From Gamarada debralockiae (Eukaryota > Ascomycota > Leotiomycetes > Helotiales > Hyphodiscaceae), in contig NXFV01001537.1 of the NCBI GenBank assembly GCA_002803225.1, forward strand, positions 1 through 64,000: DNA of 64,000 nt, in the 5' to 3' direction. Made by a program: the position numbers and the translations under genes. The notes under the pieces were generated by a model. That model saw only the letters and a list, made by a program, of their open reading frames with translations, ran no database searches and was not told where the DNA came from. Below are positions 24,284-36,066 of this stretch, piece by piece. Numbering within the stretch: the stretch's first letter is position 1; each line of letters opens with the position of its first letter.

Positions 24284-25335
24284 CTTGGGAGTTGGTGTAA
24301 GTGGTCGCGAATGTTCTTCGGATAAGTTCCGATGTCGAATAAATCACAATCTTGAAGGTCGAAAGAGTTGTGGTGTTGGTGGAAGATTGTTGTTTGACAA
24401 AGAAGATGGGAAGCTGTTCAAAATCAAAATCGAAGCGCATCAGCCTGGGGCTAGTGGCGCTTAGCGCCTATTAGATAGAGTTGTACCGAAATGCTTCTGC
24501 CGAGCTGCATTTGAAGGTCACGTGTGCCCCTGCTTACGCACTCCCTCAGCGACTGAATATCACCAGGGGCTGTCAGAATTCGCCCACCAGCCGAAAAGAT
24601 AATATAACAACCCGCCAAAAATTGTGTTTTCAAGAAAAATTCTCTGAGCTAGACTTAAAGGCCTATTCTTCGCAATCAATTTGGTATATTTTTCAACCGA
24701 ACTGGGCCCAGAATCGTAAAGTTATTAAAGGTTCGATTTTCTACATGGTGAGCGAATTTTGTCAACCCCTGGTGTATGACGATATCTGCTGAGTCATTAC
24801 TGTTCTTGGATCATGTCTCCTAAAGATCTCAAGTGGAATGAACAATTTGGCCTTAATGCTTTCTAGGGGGCCGTCTTCACGAAATCCGATCCACGATTAA
24901 TAATGCCTTCCGTTATGTTCTTCGCAACAATATATGCTGCTCGTAGTGAATCATAACCATGATTTAAATTCTCATTCATACAGCCACTTGGACCTTCCAT
25001 TTCATATGGTGATTCCTAGAGCAACATATGAAGCTCACCATTCGTTCCGTTTCGGCCTCAAGGTCTCGAATACTCTATGATGCTCCATTTTGTGACCGAA
25101 ATATCCAGTCAAAAGGAATATCTACCTCTTTCTACAAGGTCCATAATGCGCCCGCTCCCAATGCCTAAACCAAATGCAACCAATTAAAATCCAGGCCTTC
25201 ATTTACAAAGCTGTGTTCAGCTTGATGTGCCCAGTCCAACCACCCTTCAATATCGTTGCCCGCGCCGCGTTGCTTTGAGGATCGTGAAGCTATTTTACAG
25301 GGTCCATGGAAATGGAGACGAAGTCGGCCAGCACT
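24284..25335. other. Intergenic region
   Basis: About 1 kb between the SR-type gene start and the mitochondrial carrier 3' end, both on the minus strand. It should hold the SR gene promoter near 24284-24600. No gene or repeat is supportable in it. Confidence 0.4.
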
Positions 25336-26573
25336 TCAGAGGTCCTCATCAGGTCTGAGAGTGAGCAAGAAATCTCGTGTCATCTCAAAACTCAGCCAGC
25401 TACTTGCCATGCTGGGTGCGACCTTCAGCAGATTGGGGACAATGCCCTTGTACATGCCCTTCACTCCTTCTTGAGCAACGATCACCCTTACGGCGTCGAA
25501 TATTGACTTGTATTGGTAGCCCATGCCGGACATTGTGTTGATTTGGAAGCGACGACGAAGGACATCACTAGAACTATGTTAGTGGTTCTTCATAAGCTCC
25601 CAAGACTAGAACCTACAAAGGATAAGTGCAAGTCTGTGCTACTGCTCCTGAAATGGCTCCTGCAGCAAGCTTCCGGACTGCATTTGGGTTTTTGTCTCCC
25701 TCTGGTGTCAAGTACTTTCGTACGAGCTCGTAAGTCATGAAGTTCAAGCCCACCTGGATGTTCAATTAGTAGGGTTCTATCTCACTGGTTTTGAACTTAC
25801 GTATGGTGCAACACCCGCAACAGTGGGAATAATGCCTCTATACAAAGCAAGTATGCCGCCTTCCGTCTTGTACATGGTCACCATGGTTTGCCACATTCCT
25901 GGGAGTTTTGTTTTTGGTGCGCTTCCGAGAGCTGCAAATGATGCAGACTGGATCGAGAGTCGGGTTCGGACAATGTCGAGAGGGTATGTGAAGAACACGG
26001 AAGTGATGCCAGCCGCTCCTCCACAGACCAAGCGTCGAGCTGAGCTCATCTCGCCTCCGGTTTCGAAGAACTGGTATCAAATATCAGCAAATGTATACCT
26101 TTGCAAGGGTGGTAATAATTCAAGGTCAAGGAAAGAATGTGGCGGTTTGCTGCTAGCAACACGGAAGATCGCTCACCTTCTTGTAGAAATTATAACTTCC
26201 AAATTGCACGGCCGAATATGGGATGATACGTATGCAATTTGTGCCGTTTCCTCTCATGAATCCTCGCCAGCCTTCATCCTTCCACATCTTCATGAGACCT
26301 TTTCCGACAGAGAGCTTGTATTCTTCACGGCCAACGCTTTGAACCTGGAATAGGATCTTCAGTCTCTCTAAGGGAGATACGACGGTCCTAGACACAGCTC
26401 CTGCGACTCCTCCTGCACAAAACGCTGCAACGACTGGCTGTGAGATCATCTCGCGGAGATGCATAACTTTCTGGCCATATTTCTTCGGCGGCTCCAGCGC
26501 GTCAGACCCAGACTGTGTCGCATGGTATCAGTATGGATAAGCGTACAAGACCAGTGAAACTTACGGCAGACAT
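25336..26573 (-). CDS. Mitochondrial carrier (SLC25), nucleotide/CoA-type
   Basis: Five exons on the minus strand (26573-26565, 26512-26177, 26070-25801, 25753-25617, 25567-25336) close in phase to 327 residues, the usual carrier length. All three repeats carry the signature P-x-D/E-x-x-K/R: PLERLK, PLDIVR and PFDVLR, the last completed only by joining exons 4 and 5. The protein sits in the inner mitochondrial membrane with six helices. Features such as [18 protein letters not shown] and [11 protein letters not shown] place it in the adenine-nucleotide, CoA and APS/PAPS carrier branch, near yeast YPR011C and mammalian SLC25A42. Exact substrate is not readable. The first exon encodes only three residues, an arrangement I trust because the frame and splice sites fit. 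Confidence 0.93.
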
Positions 26574-28394
26574 TTCCGAATTGGAGTGCAAATTATATAC
26601 ACTGGGGTCCGGACCTCAACGCGTTCTAGACCTCAGCGCATTCAAGCCAGCCCTCTACCAGACGAATTGCCCCAATTGAACAGGTCAGGATCATCCGCAT
26701 ACGTCCTTTATTATCGGATTCCAATCGCAGATGTCGTTTCAACGATTCGATGTGCGTCGTTGGTCGCGGTCGCAGAGGTTCGTTCGACTTATTACCGCTA
26801 AACCGAAGGTAAACCGGCGAAACAAGAAGGTCTTGGAGGGATCAGTTTCGGGTCCATTCAAGGGATGTCGAATGGGCGTCTTATTATCGTTTTGAGTTGT
26901 CATTCATTAGAATAAGTGCTTGGTATGAGGTGATTGTACTTAGGTGTCGTGAAGCGGTTATCGCCAGGGGCAGTTCGTTCTTCGAGATGAGCTTGAAATT
27001 CTCTACGCTCGCCTCGCCTCGACACAGTCAAAGTTTAAACGCGGATCTTAGTCAGCAATCAGACGTTTTTGACTGGTTGTTTAAAATTGAGTGAGAGATC
27101 CGGTCTGATCTGGAGTAAATTAATAAGGTGGACTGAGGAGAATATTAAGCTTCTCGATAAGATGCATTTTATGTCATGTGCTGCAAAGGGATATCACAGG
27201 TGTCTTGTACAAAACGGGTAACAGTACTAACTATGTCACATGTGGGTATTCGACATTTTTCAAGTCACGCGTTACAGGTCACCGGCAGGCTGAACGGCTA
27301 ATAGATCTTCCACAAACATGTCTGGGTATGGGGTCAGTGACCAGTGTCACGACATTAACCAGGACTGATTTCGTACATGCGGTGATAATCAAAAAGTTGA
27401 AGAGAGAACACCCATATATTTTTGCGTGGAGGGACGATATTTCTCATCAGAGAGCCAACGGAGAATCTTCACATCTGACACATTTCACTAACCCTGCCTC
27501 GAAACGGCTCCCCCGGTTGTAGTATCTAATCAAAGAAGCTTCCCATTTGACGCTTTGAACAAATGGTACGAGGACGTTGAGCCCCAATAAGGTCCTAAGC
27601 ACCTAAGCACCTCCTTCCACATTGTCCCACTAAGCTGCTCTGCCCTCTTCTTAGTCTTGGAAAACGATTCGAAAATGTGTTCAGACTGACATGGATTTAC
27701 CAATTCCTTCTCAGAACACTGCTACTGAAAAAATAGAGAGGAAAACTGTTTATCAAGGCAATGCTTCGCAAGCCTTGGCAAGTGAAAACTCGGTGGAAAC
27801 TACGAAGACAGGTCCCCGAAAGATTGAAATCGATGGTCACGCATCAACATTTTGATCCCGCAAAGTATTTCCCACTTTTCTTGCCTGGATACATCCCCGC
27901 CTGCTTCTTATGGGACCATAGACCTGGACAAATTTGAAGGCTTCAGATATGGTCATTGAAATCAAGCTCTAAAGAGCATTCATTCGCTTCCTACTTTCCA
28001 ATACTATGTATCATTCATCACCAGCTTATGAAGGGAAAATTCTCTGGATAGCAAATCTCGCGATTAAGGGCCTCAAAAGTAGCCATACGGTTAGAGACAG
28101 CCAAAGAGCGTCGTTTGTTGTTTGTTCGTTGCAACTTGCAACTTGCAATCGAGGACAAACTTTTTCTCGAAAGGCAGTTTCAACTCGAGATCTTACAGAA
28201 ATCAATGGGATGTATTTGGAAGTTCAAGAGAACGAAGAGCTCAAATCACTGGCCAAACCCGTCAGGATCAATTCTTTGCGCTAAGCCTAAAGTAGATTGC
28301 TTAGCGACCCTCCAGATTCGAGCCCACACAAGAAATTTAAACCTCGCTTGATATTCTTCAACGACATTAACGACAACCTTCGACAACCGCAACA
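26574..28394. other. Intergenic region between divergent genes
   Basis: About 1.8 kb between the divergent starts of the carrier and eL18. It must contain both promoters; the eL18 side ends in an acgac/cgacaac-rich leader just before the ATG. A short direct repeat (acttgca, twice) lies near 28134. Open frames here have no domain support. Confidence 0.45.
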
Positions 28395-29355
28395 ATGGGT
28401 ATGTTACTCATTCTCGCCTTCGTGTGCAAGTAGAGATTATGTATCTGCAAGATCTTAATCTTCTGCGTAGCAATTTGTGTCGCAAGACCGAAATGCACAG
28501 AGCATGCTGATCAAGGGCTGACGATGTGGTTTTCATAGGTATCGATCTCGACGCTCATCACGTTCGCTCAACGCACCGAAAGGCGCCTAAGAGTGACAAT
28601 GCTTGTGAGTTCTCCAATTTCTTTTGATTCCAGGAGCGGTTCGTTGGGTTGGAGATATGCTCCAGAGCTGTGTTGGGAGGAAGATGCGACACGCAACAGA
28701 ATATTCCTGCGCCGAAATCTCTACCACCTCTCCGGATCAAGCAATGCTAACTGCGACACCTCGCAGACCTCAAGCTCCTCGTGAAGCTGTACCGCTTCTT
28801 GGCTCGTAAGTTTTCACCTACAATCGATCGCAAAATCAATGCTGACCCTCACCCACAGGCCGAACCGAATCCTCCTTCAACAAGGTCGTCCTCCGCCGAC
28901 TCTTCATGTCCCGCATCAACAGACCCCCCGTCTCTATCTCCAGAATCGTCGCGAACCGAAACGGCGATGATGACAAGCGCACTGTTGTGGTCGTTGGAAC
29001 TGTCACCGACAACAACCGCCTCTTGACCGTCCCTAAGGTCAGCGTTGCCGCTCTCCGATTCACCGCCACTGCTCGCGCCCGCATTCTCGCTGCCGGAGGA
29101 GAGGTTTTGACTTTGGATCAATTGGCTCTCCGTGCCCCCACTGGAAGCAACACCTTGCTCCTCAGAGGTCCCAAGAACGCCCGTGAGGCTGTCAAACACT
29201 TCGGCTTTGGCCCACACAAGCACAAGGTAAGAAATTGTCGGTGCATACGGAAGGCCATGCTAATACAATTTTGCTAGAAACCATACGTCGAGTCGAAGGG
29301 TCGCAAGTTCGAGAAGGCTCGTGGACGTAGACGTTCCAGAGGTTTCAAAGTCTAA
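28395..29355 (+). CDS. RPL18: Large-subunit ribosomal protein eL18
   Basis: Five exons (28395-28398, 28539-28604, 28767-28805, 28859-29226, 29278-29355) join in phase to 184 residues; yeast eL18 is 186. It is a structural protein of the cytosolic 60S subunit. The N-terminus reads [20 protein letters not shown], the middle [25 protein letters not shown] and [14 protein letters not shown], and the basic end [11 protein letters not shown], all characteristic of eL18. The first exon is only ATG plus one base, and the gene carries four introns, as is common in fungal ribosomal protein genes; intron 1 (140 bases) and intron 2 (162 bases) are longer than neighbours and sit at the 5' end. High expression is expected. 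Confidence 0.97.
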
Positions 29356-29634
29356 ATGTGACGACACTGGTGATGAGTGTTGTATATCTCTGGCTTTGGT
29401 GGTGGCTACGATACCTTGGAGATGGGATGACTTTCAAGGTCTTCATGAAGTGCATGGATGGGCGTGTGGTGTTGTTTTTCATGCCGTAGAAAAGGAAAAT
29501 AAATGCACAAATTCAGACACCACATGAGACTCTACTTTGCAGTATACTGACCCTCTGATCCGAGAAAGACACTGCGTCATAATTTTATATTATGATAAAA
29601 TTATATTGTACGCTCTGAACTGGTTTGCGTTGCA

Positions 29635-30909
29635 TTACTCTGCCGACTCAAGAGTTTCGGTCTTGGGGGTATCATCCTCCACCTCTTTCTTCACTTCGAC
29701 CTTTCTCCTCAGTGCCACGAAGTACGCCTCCTTCGATTCCTACCACTTATTAGCAGTCGTAAATAGCTTCTTCAAGGGCAAACATACACTCCTAGAAGAT
29801 TCAGGCTTCTCCCTATGCACAGCACCAAACATCTTCTTCAACTGCGCTTCCAACTGTTTATCCTCCGCTCCCTGATAAAACTTGCACACAAAGTGTCCGC
29901 CTGATCGTAGCGTCTCTTGCGCAAACTGGAGAGCGGCGGCGCATAGATCCTGAAACTCACCATCAGCAGATTCTCATAATGATAGGGGTAATTCTGACGT
30001 ACCATACTCCCAGCATGATCTTTAAAGCTGATACCGCTTGTATTCATCATCCTAATATACGGGTCACTTAGACTTCTCTTCCAAAACCCCGTCGTCTGCT
30101 CCCAGGGTGCGGACATATCACTCAGCACAACATCCACACATTTCCCCTCTGCCTCCTCTTGGGCTCTCCTTCCCATCCTCCTTCCCCTTCCCTCACCCAC
30201 GTCCGTATCCATCTCCTCATTAGCATGGCGCTCCAAATCAATATAGCTCTGGTCCTGATTCACAACCTCAATCCCCTCAATCTCGTCCGCAGAGGAAGCG
30301 AAAAGTTGGGGTTTTGGCCGACCACGATTCGCATCCCGCAGAAACTTCTTGACTTCTTCTTGTACGCCCACGGAGAGGAAGTTGCCTTGGATGGTGGATA
30401 CGCCTTTGGGGGGTTGGGCGGGTATAACGTCGATTCCGACTATACGGCCGGATGGCTTGGTGCGCTCGACTGCTACCTGGGACCAGCTCCCTGGCGCATA
30501 GCCCTTTTATATATCAGCTACCCATCCATTACATAAGGAGATAGGTTTGATTGGGACTCACGAGATCAACAACCGTCTGCCCCTTCTTGAAAAGCTTGTA
30601 CTTCGCATCGATCTACCTCCATTAGCAGCTGGCCATCGGAGACAGAGACTGGAAGCGCACTTCTAGGAGCTTGAAAGCTGCTCTGCTTTTCAATCCTTGG
30701 ACTTTTGCTTCTCGCGCGTACGAGTCTCGGCCTTGTCTATTCTTCCATCGCGTTGATGAGGAGGATTGTCGTGGATGGGAGATCTGTGAAGTAAGCGGCC
30801 CATTGAGCCTTAATAGAGGCTCACGATGGATAATCAGACATTGCAGCCTAGAACAGGATCTCCTAGATATGGGTTTGGAGAATGCTCTCGCAGTCTGTTG
30901 CGAAAGCAT
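29635..30909 (-). CDS. MRM2: Mitochondrial 21S/LSU rRNA 2'-O-methyltransferase (FtsJ/RrmJ family)
   Basis: Five exons on the minus strand (30909-30661, 30612-30562, 30503-30003, 29949-29788, 29739-29635) close in phase to 355 residues. The family methylates the ribose of a uridine in large-subunit mitochondrial rRNA using SAM. An Arg/Ser-rich N-terminus without acidic residues (first about 50) suggests a mitochondrial presequence. RRM-J marks follow: SRAAFKLLEID with Lys, the SAM motif VVDLGYAPGSWSQVA, Asp229 in VVLSDMSAP and Lys290 in HFVCKFYQG, making the K-D-K-E catalytic set. The ordinary enzyme is about 200-320 residues; here an Asp/Glu/Arg-rich insert (about 157-219) separates strand 3 from the Asp motif. 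The C-terminal tail is acidic. Acceptors were chosen to keep GYAPG in frame. Confidence 0.93.
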
Positions 30910-31241
30910 GTGGTTGTCGAAAATGTTGGTCGAGGCCTACGAGGCTGAAGCAGAAATTGTTTATGCACCGAATGTTAAGGCTCGGCTGAGTGAGCCGTGC
31001 CAATTCAACACTAGTGGGTTCAAGCAACTTCATCAGAACATCGAATTCGTGGAAAGTCAATTCATTTGTGCATGTACTCATCTGAGAGAGTAAACAATCA
31101 ATCATAAGTCCCGTTTACTCCAATAATCCAACCCATGATCATGATGCATTTCTCCATTCCCGACCAAGAACGCCCAAAAAGCAAAACGTAATCCCTTTCC
31201 GAGTACAGTATTCAGACACTCTTCAAATTTCATATGCAGTA
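30910..31241. other. Tandem minus-strand spacer
   Basis: About 330 bases between the Mrm2 start and the coiled-coil gene stop, both on the minus strand. It should hold the Mrm2 promoter and the 3' untranslated region of the coiled-coil gene. A plus-strand open frame covers part of it but is the antisense shadow of Mrm2. Confidence 0.4.
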
Positions 31242-33484
31242 TCAAGCCAAAAAGCTTGCTCCTACACCCCTACGATCCTTCTTCAACGGTGAAAATGCCC
31301 CAAACCCACTGGCAGCACCAAGACCACCCTTAGGACCAGGTAATCCACCTTTGCCCAACAATCGAGGAGGACCAAGATTGACCTTTACTGGGCGTTTCGT
31401 AGCCTCTCCGTCCTCTTCGTCGAAAAGAGTCTTTCCGCCTCCAAGAAGCTTGCGCTTTTTCTTCTGCGGCTTAGCCTCTGCGACGTTTTTCGATTGTACC
31501 TTCGAAGGTTTGAGCTGGTTCGGCTTTGCAGGATCGACCTGAGCAGGAGCAGGAGTAGAAGCAGCAGTTGGTTCATCGTTCTCGTTTGCCTCTTCCTCGG
31601 CCACGTTCTCCAATGTGCTGATTGCCCGTGGTTTCTTTGGCGCTGGCTTCTTAGCATTCGATCCAGATTTCGCTTCACCGAGGACCTTTTTCTCAAGCGG
31701 AAGCTTCTGTTTCACAGGCTTCCTCTTGGCTTTAGTCTTAGGCGGAGCAGAGGGCGACGCTGCAGTTCCTTCCAGAGGAGCCTCAAGAGCTATTTCTGCC
31801 TCCTGCTGTGGTTTTGAGTTGTTGGCCTCGACAGCAGCAGCATCTTGCTCAACTTCATCCTCTTCATCTTCGGCTGGAGTATCCGGCGCCATATTGACGG
31901 TCTTGTTCAGGAATGGTGTGATGGAGAACATGGACTTTTCTCCGAGTATTGTCTGATCCATCCTTCCTCGCTTCACCGCAGGTCCTCTCTTGCGAGCCGC
32001 CACTCCATCAGGGGTTCCAATTGCATCATCAGTACTCATCTCCATAGCACCTCTTTTCCGGGGATTTTTGGCTGGGGCATCTCCTCTCGAAGTTCCCACC
32101 TTCGCTATAGCTGTACGTGCTTGGGCAAGCTGCGTCTGGGATTCCTTGAGCTCCTCTTTGACAGAACGCAGCTTGGTCCGCATCTGTTCTAGCTTGGTCT
32201 CAAGCACCTCTTTTCGGGTTTCTGAGGCGCTCAATTCTTTTTCGGCTTCCTTGCGTGCTTTTTCCCTATCCCGTCGTTCCTTCGCAAGGTCTTTCTGGAG
32301 GTCGTCCAATTGCTCTTGGAGTTCTTGGTCCTTTTCTATGGCGTTGTTGACCTTCTCTGCTGCACGCTTCGAAGCACGCTTCTCGGCATCCAGCTCTTTT
32401 TCTGCCTCCCTACGGGCTTTCTCCCCGTCTCGTTTCTCCCGCGCAAGGTCCTTCCGAAGATCCTCTATTTGCTCTTGCAATTCGAGTTCTCTCTCCTTGT
32501 TACTACCCTTCTCAGCCGCACGCATAGCAGCATTTCTCTCGACCTCGAGATCTTTCTCTGCTTCCTTGCGCTCATTCGCTCTCTCTCGCTTCTCCCGTGC
32601 GAGATCCTTTCGAAGGTCTTTCAATTGCTGCTCCAACTCCTCTTCTCTCTCCTGGTCATTGCCCTTCTCCACTGCAAGCTTCAAGGCGCGTTTTTGGGTC
32701 TCAATTTCCTTCGCTGCTTCCTTCCGTTCTCTTTCTCGCTCTCTTTTCTCTCGTGCCAGATCCTTTTGAAGATCGTCCAATTGCTGTTGCAATTCGAATT
32801 CCCGGTCCTTGTTCTTGTTCTTCTCTGCCGCACGCTTCGAGGCACGCTTCTCCGTCTCGAGTTCAACCTCAAGGGTACTAACTTGACGCTCTAGTGCAAG
32901 CTTCTCTGCCAACACCGTCTGTTGGTATGCAGCTTGTGATCGGAGGTGCTCAAGCTCTGGCTTCAGGGTGGCGAGCTCGCGTGTAAGTGCCAGCTTTTCG
33001 GTTAACACCTTTGCGGAATCCATCGTGACGCCGTTCATCGAGACCAATTCAGCCTGGTAAATGTCAATAAAAGATGCGCACACGGATCCAATCAATCCTA
33101 CCTTTAGATTATTCAATTCTCGTGTCTGCGCCCGTAATTCGGATTCGTGACGACGCGCATCCTCTTGTGTCTCCTCAAATTGTACCCGCAACTTCTCGCC
33201 TTCTTGCTCTAGGACGTCAATTCGTTTATCGGCCAAGGCAAGTTGTTCATGCAAATCGTCATTCTCGCCTTCCAGAAGCAATATTCGTAGTCTCAATCGT
33301 CGTGCAGCCTCGTCTTTGATAATAAGGTCGGTTTTAAGTAAGGTTTCTTGATATGCGAGTTCCAGAGATTGCGATTTGGGAAGGTGCTGTTAGCACAGTT
33401 AATATAGGATGAAAGAGCAGCTAGTGGCCAAGAACTTACGCTTTCAATTTTCTCATCGTCATTGTATGATACTGATGAATCCAT
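31242..33484 (-). CDS. Coiled-coil protein with four internal 52-residue repeats
   Basis: Three exons on the minus strand (33484-33440, 33386-33102, 33053-31242) join in phase to 713 residues. Almost the whole region 20-420 is charged, heptad-like coiled coil. Residues about 179-387 form four near-identical units of 52-53 residues sharing AAEK, LQ-QLxDLxKDLAREKR and KEAEKxLE. After the coil comes a basic, disordered region with a Ser/Thr-Pro style site (MFSITPFLNKT), an acidic patch, Lys/Ala/Pro-rich stretches and a conserved-looking Gly-rich end (LGPPRLLGKGGLPG, then GFGAFSPLKKDRR). There is no enzyme domain. The layout suits a structural, nuclear or spindle/kinetochore protein, but I do not recognise the family and this is inference only. 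It starts about 250 bases from the divergent Ost3/6 gene. Confidence 0.82.
32223..32849 (-). repeat. Four tandem coding repeats of about 156 bp
   Basis: Four consecutive units of 52, 52, 52 and about 53 codons lie inside the coiled-coil gene, each starting near an AAEK core and containing KDLA-REKR or KDLAKERR. Protein similarity between units is obvious by eye. The DNA has diverged, so the array is old rather than a fresh slippage product. Confidence 0.8.
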
Positions 33485-33736
33485 ATTTACGATTAAATAA
33501 TGTGTCGTAAATCTTAATGTTCGCTGAAGATTCAAAGTGTCGACGCGATCCGTGGTGAGGAAAACAAAACAAGGTTCCTTTTTGAGCAAGCTTCAAACTG
33601 GATTATGAGGCCAAGTATAAGGCATCAACACCTACTTAGCGGCATTTTGAGGACACCTTGGAGAGCTTCGTAACACTCTGGTATCTCCAGACTTCACCGA
33701 GCGTCGACCAGTTTGCGCTCAAATTCTTTATTAAAG
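33485..33736. promoter_or_regulatory. Compact bidirectional promoter, coiled-coil gene / Ost3/6
   Basis: Only about 250 bases separate two divergent start codons, so both promoters and 5' leaders must share this space. No individual site is recognisable by eye. Confidence 0.45.
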
Positions 33737-34888
33737 ATGCATTTCTTCAAAGCATTGACTTTCTCTTTGCTGCCATTAGGAGTCCTTGGAGCAAAAAGAG
33801 CTTCCGCAGACAAATTCGAGCAATTCCATTCCAAAGCACTCTCATCGGCTCCCATAAAGCTCGACGATGCCACTTATGGCCAATTGACGTCCACACCAAG
33901 AGATTACTCTGTTGCAGTACTTCTGACGGCATTGGAGACACGATTCGGGTGTCAGCTATGCCGTGACTTTCAACCAGAATGGGACTTGTTGTCAAAGAGT
34001 TGGACGAAGGGAGACAAGAAAGGAGAATCACGCTTGGTTTATGGAACACTTGATTTCACAGACGGAAAGGGTACCTTTCAATCTGTAAGCCTCGACTATA
34101 GACTTCCACTGGAATTCTTCTGACTTCGGCATAGCTTGGCCTCCAAACCGCCCCCGTCCTTCTATTCTTTCAACCAACAGTCGGTCCCCACGCTGTTGCA
34201 GAAACTGGGCCTATAAGATATGACTTCACCAATGGGTATGCTTTCAATTGGAGACTCGGATGTTGGGATCTGCCATAACTAACCTTCACTTCTTTAGACC
34301 TCAATCAGCGGAACAAGTACGCGCCTGGATCGCTCGCCATCTCCCCGACCGCCCACACCCTGAGGTTCATCGACCCGTCAACTATATGCTCTATATTGCC
34401 CTCATCACTGCCTTCCTCGGCGCCATCAGTTTCATAAGCGTTGCTTGGCCATACATTGCACCTCTAGTTCAGAACCGCAACGTCTGGGCTGCTATCAGCT
34501 TGATCCTTATCCTCCTCTTCACGAGCGGCCACATGTTCAACCACATCCGAAAGGTCCCATATGTTGCTGGGGATGGCCGTGGAGGTGTCAGCTACTTTGC
34601 CGGAGGGTTCTCAAACCAGTATGGATTGGAGACACAGATAGTCGCAGCCATGTGTAAGTTTCATCTCAGCAATTGCAGTATATCTTAGCTGACTGTTAGA
34701 TAGATGGCCTCCTTTCCTTCGCGACAATTTCATTGGCACTCAAGGTCCCACGCATCTCAGACCCTAGAACACAGCAAGTTGCTGTCCTCGTCTGGGGAGG
34801 AGTCGTCTTCCTGATGTACAGCTTCCTCCTCAGCGTTTTTAGAATCAAGAACGGCGGTTATCCTTTCTGGTTGCCACCTTTCTCGTAG
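33737..34888 (+). CDS. OST3: Oligosaccharyltransferase Ost3/Ost6 subunit
   Basis: Four exons (33737-34084, 34135-34235, 34298-34653, 34704-34888) join in phase to 329 residues. The subunit belongs to the ER oligosaccharyltransferase complex and holds acceptor proteins through a luminal thioredoxin-like domain. A signal peptide occupies residues 1-19. The lumenal domain contains the redox motif C72-x2-C75 (FGCQLCRDF) and a PVLLFF strand. Four membrane segments follow in the last 170 residues (YMLYIALITAFLGAISFISV, WAAISLILILLF, LLSFATISLAL and VLVWGGVVFLMYSFLL). The end FRIKNGGYPFWLPPF matches the family. Ost3 and Ost6 cannot be told apart from sequence alone here. Confidence 0.94.
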
Positions 34889-35165
34889 ATTATTTTGGTG
34901 AACTCGAGGAGTTCCAGAATGGAAGGAGCAAGCATGTCAAGAGTGTAGAAAAGAACCAAAAGCAGATTTGTACCATAGCTGGGAGTATTGTCCGACATAA
35001 ACCTTGCATCATATCATGGTCTGCAGGGATGCGGCAAGTTATATGATTTGTTCCAAAGAAAAAACAGAAAGAATTGGATTTTTCAGTCACCGAGTTCCTC
35101 CCTGTGCCTCCTCTGTGGATCTACTTTCATCCGAAACGAGAAAAGGGACTCCCGAAATCGGTGCA

Positions 35166-36066
35166 CTAGTTCTCAGTTGTGAACTCCCAATCGTCCTCAA
35201 ATCTTCCGTACTGGATAGAAGAGTTCCCCTTGAATTTGTCGTCATACTTTTCAACTGTCGTCTCCGGATTCTCAGCTTGATGGAAGTAATCCCTGGCGAG
35301 GGCCTTTAGGACAGGTTCGGACCACATCTTCTTCATCCAAGCAATTGCTTCCCCGCTTGCCGTGGTGAGAGGAAGATTGTAGGTTCGGAATCGCTGCGTG
35401 ACTGGTCAGCTTATCTCAAAGGGGGGCTCTGCTCTGGAATTACACACCCACAATACAGGCCAGAAAAACGCGTCTGCAATCCCAAACCCACCAAACAAGA
35501 ACCCCTCATCCTTCTCCCCAAGCTCCCCCAATCTCTTAACCGTCCTCACTCTCGCCTCACCCCAAATTTTCAGCATCCTCTCAATCTCCTTCCTCCCCTC
35601 ATCCGTAATCGGGATCTTTCCCGTATACTTGGCAATGAAATTCGTATCATAAGTATTCCTCATAAGAGAAAATCCAGAATGCATCTCGGCGACTGCACTT
35701 CGCGCCAATGCCCTGAGGAGACGATCTTTTGGCCAAAGGTCCAGGTCCGGGTGGGACTCGGCGAGGAATTCGCAGATGGCGAGGGAATCGTTGATGTAGA
35801 TTTCTGGTGAGAGGGAGGGGGCTTTTAGAACGGGTACGAAACCGGTGGGGGAGATGGCTTTCACGGCTGACAGGTTGACGTATTGTTTGGTGTAGGGAAT
35901 TTTGAAATATTCTAATACGGTCTCCACTCGTGCGGTCCAACCTATGGAGGAGTTAGAGACACGCGGGGTAGTCTGGGACGGAGGACTTACTTGAGTAACG
36001 GGTGTAGGTTCCAATGAGTAGATACTCAGCCTCCTTGGGAGCGGCAGTCACGCTGGACGAAGACAT
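35166..36066 (-). CDS. Glutathione S-transferase-like protein
   Basis: Three exons on the minus strand (36066-35991, 35941-35448, 35393-35166) join in phase to 265 residues. The N-terminal thioredoxin-fold half reads YLLIGTYTRYSSW-TARVETVLEYFKIPY, then PTGFVPVLKAP (the cis-Pro Val-Pro turn that holds glutathione) and INDSLAICEFLAESHP. The C-terminal half is helical (RSAVAEMHSGFSLMRN, then FLFGGFGIADAFFWPVL), the usual GST C domain. An S-Ser candidate, Ser or Tyr near residue 20-26, would activate glutathione. Family members detoxify electrophiles or act as maleylacetoacetate isomerases; the reaction here is unknown. The third exon extends about 75 residues and ends FEDDWEFTTEN. Introns are 49 and 54 bases. 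Confidence 0.9.

Noticed and set aside
31494..32894. Long Ser/Leu/Phe-rich frames (up to 259 codons) on the plus strand
   Set aside because: They are antisense to the charged coiled-coil repeats; the Lys/Glu-rich sense codons read backwards as Ser/Leu/Phe.
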